From positions 1-6,010 of the forward strand of contig JAOUEK010000141.1 of assembly GCA_029858755.1 (NCBI GenBank): 6,010 bases of DNA. Direction: 5' to 3'. The translations under genes were made by a program, and so were the position numbers. Shown in pieces: positions 5,234 through 6,010 of the stretch. Position 1 is the first letter of the stretch. Every line of letters begins with the position of its first letter. Below the pieces are notes generated by a model. It searched no databases, was not told the DNA's origin, and saw only the letters and a list, made by a program, of their open reading frames with translations. Origin of the DNA: Thermoleophilia bacterium. GTDB taxonomy: Bacteria > Actinomycetota > Thermoleophilia > Gaiellales > Gaiellaceae.

Positions 5234-5575
5234 ATGCCGGGGCCGTGGCGGACGCACGTGGACGCGGATGCCTGGGCGCCGATGGAGCTCGGCGGAGACA
5301 TCGTCGGCGAGGTGCACACGCTCCGCTCCGACGAGGGCGCGCGCGCGTACGAAGCGGGGCTGTGGAGGGTCCTCGGCGAGCTCCCCGCGCCGTTCGACTA
5401 CGACTTCGAGCTCGACGAGACGATCCACGTGCTCGAGGGCGGGGTCGTGATCGCCGTGGACGGCGGCCCGACGCTCGCGCTCGGGCCCGGCGACGTCGCC
5501 TCCTTCGCTGCAGGCTCGCGGGCGACCTGGCGCATCGTCCGAACGCCCTTCAAGGAGCTGTTCGTCCTGAGCTGA
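5234..5575 (+). CDS. Small single-domain cupin protein
   Basis: 113 residues from ATG at 5234. The core matches the small Cupin_3 type: AGLWRVLGELPAPFDYDFELDETIHVLEGGVVIAVDGGPTL, then LALGPGDVASFAAGSRATWRIVRTPFKELFVLS, meaning two strands and turn, the conserved 'ETihVLeG' segment (about residues 61-69), and the 'PGDva.fpaGs.atW.v' second motif (about 85-99). The usual metal-binding His pair of classic cupins is largely absent; only one His lies in the first motif, so a metal-dependent enzyme role is doubtful. Relatives include ureidoglycine aminohydrolase-like and EutQ-like proteins and many of unknown function. It is transcribed divergently from gcvT and converges on the iron-sulfur gene with a 24-bp gap. 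A binding or small-molecule-processing role in the same pathway is plausible but not shown. Confidence 0.78.
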   Translation: MPGPWRTHVDADAWAPMELGGDIVGEVHTLRSDEGARAYEAGLWRVLGELPAPFDYDFELDETIHVLEGGVVIAVDGGPTLALGPGDVASFAAGSRATWRIVRTPFKELFVLS

Positions 5576-5599
5576 GGGGCTGCGGGCGCGAGCCGGCGG

Positions 5600-6010
5600 T
5601 CAGATTCCGGCGGTGCCGGTCGTGCCGCCCTCGTCGTCTCCGGCCTCGTCGGCCGCGACCTGGGCAGGCACGAGCGCGAGCGCCTCGAGCACGAGCTCCG
5701 ACAGCTCGCGCAGCTCGATCTCGCCCTGGTGGCCGGACGTCTTGATCGCGTCCTCGTACATGGTCACGTCCTTCGGGCACGCCGCCACGAAGTAGTCGAT
5801 CCCGCCGAGCTCGATCGCCTCGTGGATGCGGCTCTCGCTGGGCCGCGGCGCGTCGCCCTGCTTCAGCTCCTCCATCCAGATGCGCCCGCCCCCGGCCCCG
5901 CAGCAGAAGGAGTTGTCGCGGTTGCGCGGCATCTCGACCAGCTCGCAGCCGATCGCCGCGAGCACCTGCCGCGGGGCGTCGTACACGCCGTTGTAGCGCC
6001 CGAGGTGGCA
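5600..6010 (-). CDS. CCG-domain iron-sulfur oxidoreductase, C-terminal part
   Basis: 136 residues are visible; the 5' part runs off the right edge, since the frame is open through 6010 with CHLGRYNGVYDAPR upstream of any internal start. That segment and NSFCCGAGGGRIWMEE (Cys-Cys at 5905-5900) are the hallmarks of the second CCG domain of HdrD/GlpC-type proteins. Such proteins carry [4Fe-4S] clusters and pass electrons from flavoproteins, often through ETF, toward the membrane; DgcB of dimethylglycine catabolism is one example. The later motif, usually CPxC, reads ACPKDVTMYEDAIKT here, so only one Cys (5779-5777) remains. The last 30 or so residues are an Ala/Glu helix and a Gly/Thr-rich tail. 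It could be the electron acceptor for the DAO oxidoreductase, but the same class also serves fatty-acid oxidation and lactate use. Confidence 0.85.
   Translation of the reverse strand, partial: CHLGRYNGVYDAPRQVLAAIGCELVEMPRNRDNSFCCGAGGGRIWMEELKQGDAPRPSESRIHEAIELGGIDYFVAACPKDVTMYEDAIKTSGHQGEIELRELSELVLEALALVPAQVAADEAGDDEGGTTGTAGI

Noticed and set aside
5576..5640. Terminator between the cupin and the iron-sulfur gene
   Set aside because: There are CCGGCGG repeats that can pair weakly, but they lie inside the iron-sulfur coding end and no T-run follows.

Overview
The window is a high-GC bacterial chromosome segment. Gene style (GTG starts, TAGGGT-like -10 boxes, a possible leaderless gene, alanine/arginine-rich proteins) suggests an actinobacterial lineage, perhaps a soil Thermoleophilia-type organism. 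That placement is inferred from sequence feel only. No rRNA, tRNA or CRISPR array was seen.

Left part (1-1722) is accessory and partly decayed. It opens with the last 35 residues of a cytochrome c-type domain on the plus strand (1-108). Next comes a frameshifted remnant of a GAF sensor domain, also plus strand (about 109-335). It meets tail-to-tail a minus-strand gene start (585 down to 325) encoding two membrane helices, like the N-terminus of a sensor kinase. An 18-bp imperfect palindrome lies upstream of that start (640-657). A small single-helix membrane protein with a strong ribosome binding site follows (858-1106). Then a 459-bp unit (1264-1722) is bounded by 28-bp inverted repeats. It holds one minus-strand gene for a small helix-turn-helix-like protein whose frame is broken at a run of seven G (plus strand). 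Each repeat is itself a near-palindrome, so the pair can be read either as terminal inverted repeats or as two copies of an operator.

Right part (1751-6010) is dense and well conserved in appearance. On the plus strand, a class I glutamine amidotransferase (1751-2473) overlaps by GTGA an FAD-dependent amine/amino-acid oxidoreductase of the DAO family (2470-3720). Facing them on the minus strand is a GcvT-family aminomethyltransferase (5158-4052) whose stop overlaps by GTGA the start of a 97-residue protein of unknown function (4055-3762). Divergent from gcvT, with mirrored TAGGGT boxes between them, is a small cupin (5234-5575). The window ends inside a minus-strand CCG-domain iron-sulfur protein (6010-5600, 5' end outside).

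The likely common theme is oxidation of an N-methylated or other amino compound: a flavin oxidase/dehydrogenase, a folate-dependent one-carbon acceptor (GcvT), an amidotransferase acting on amide nitrogen, and an iron-sulfur protein that could take the electrons, as in dimethylglycine and sarcosine catabolism. The substrate cannot be read from the sequence. The 97-residue protein and the repeat-bounded small gene are the two parts without a recognised role.
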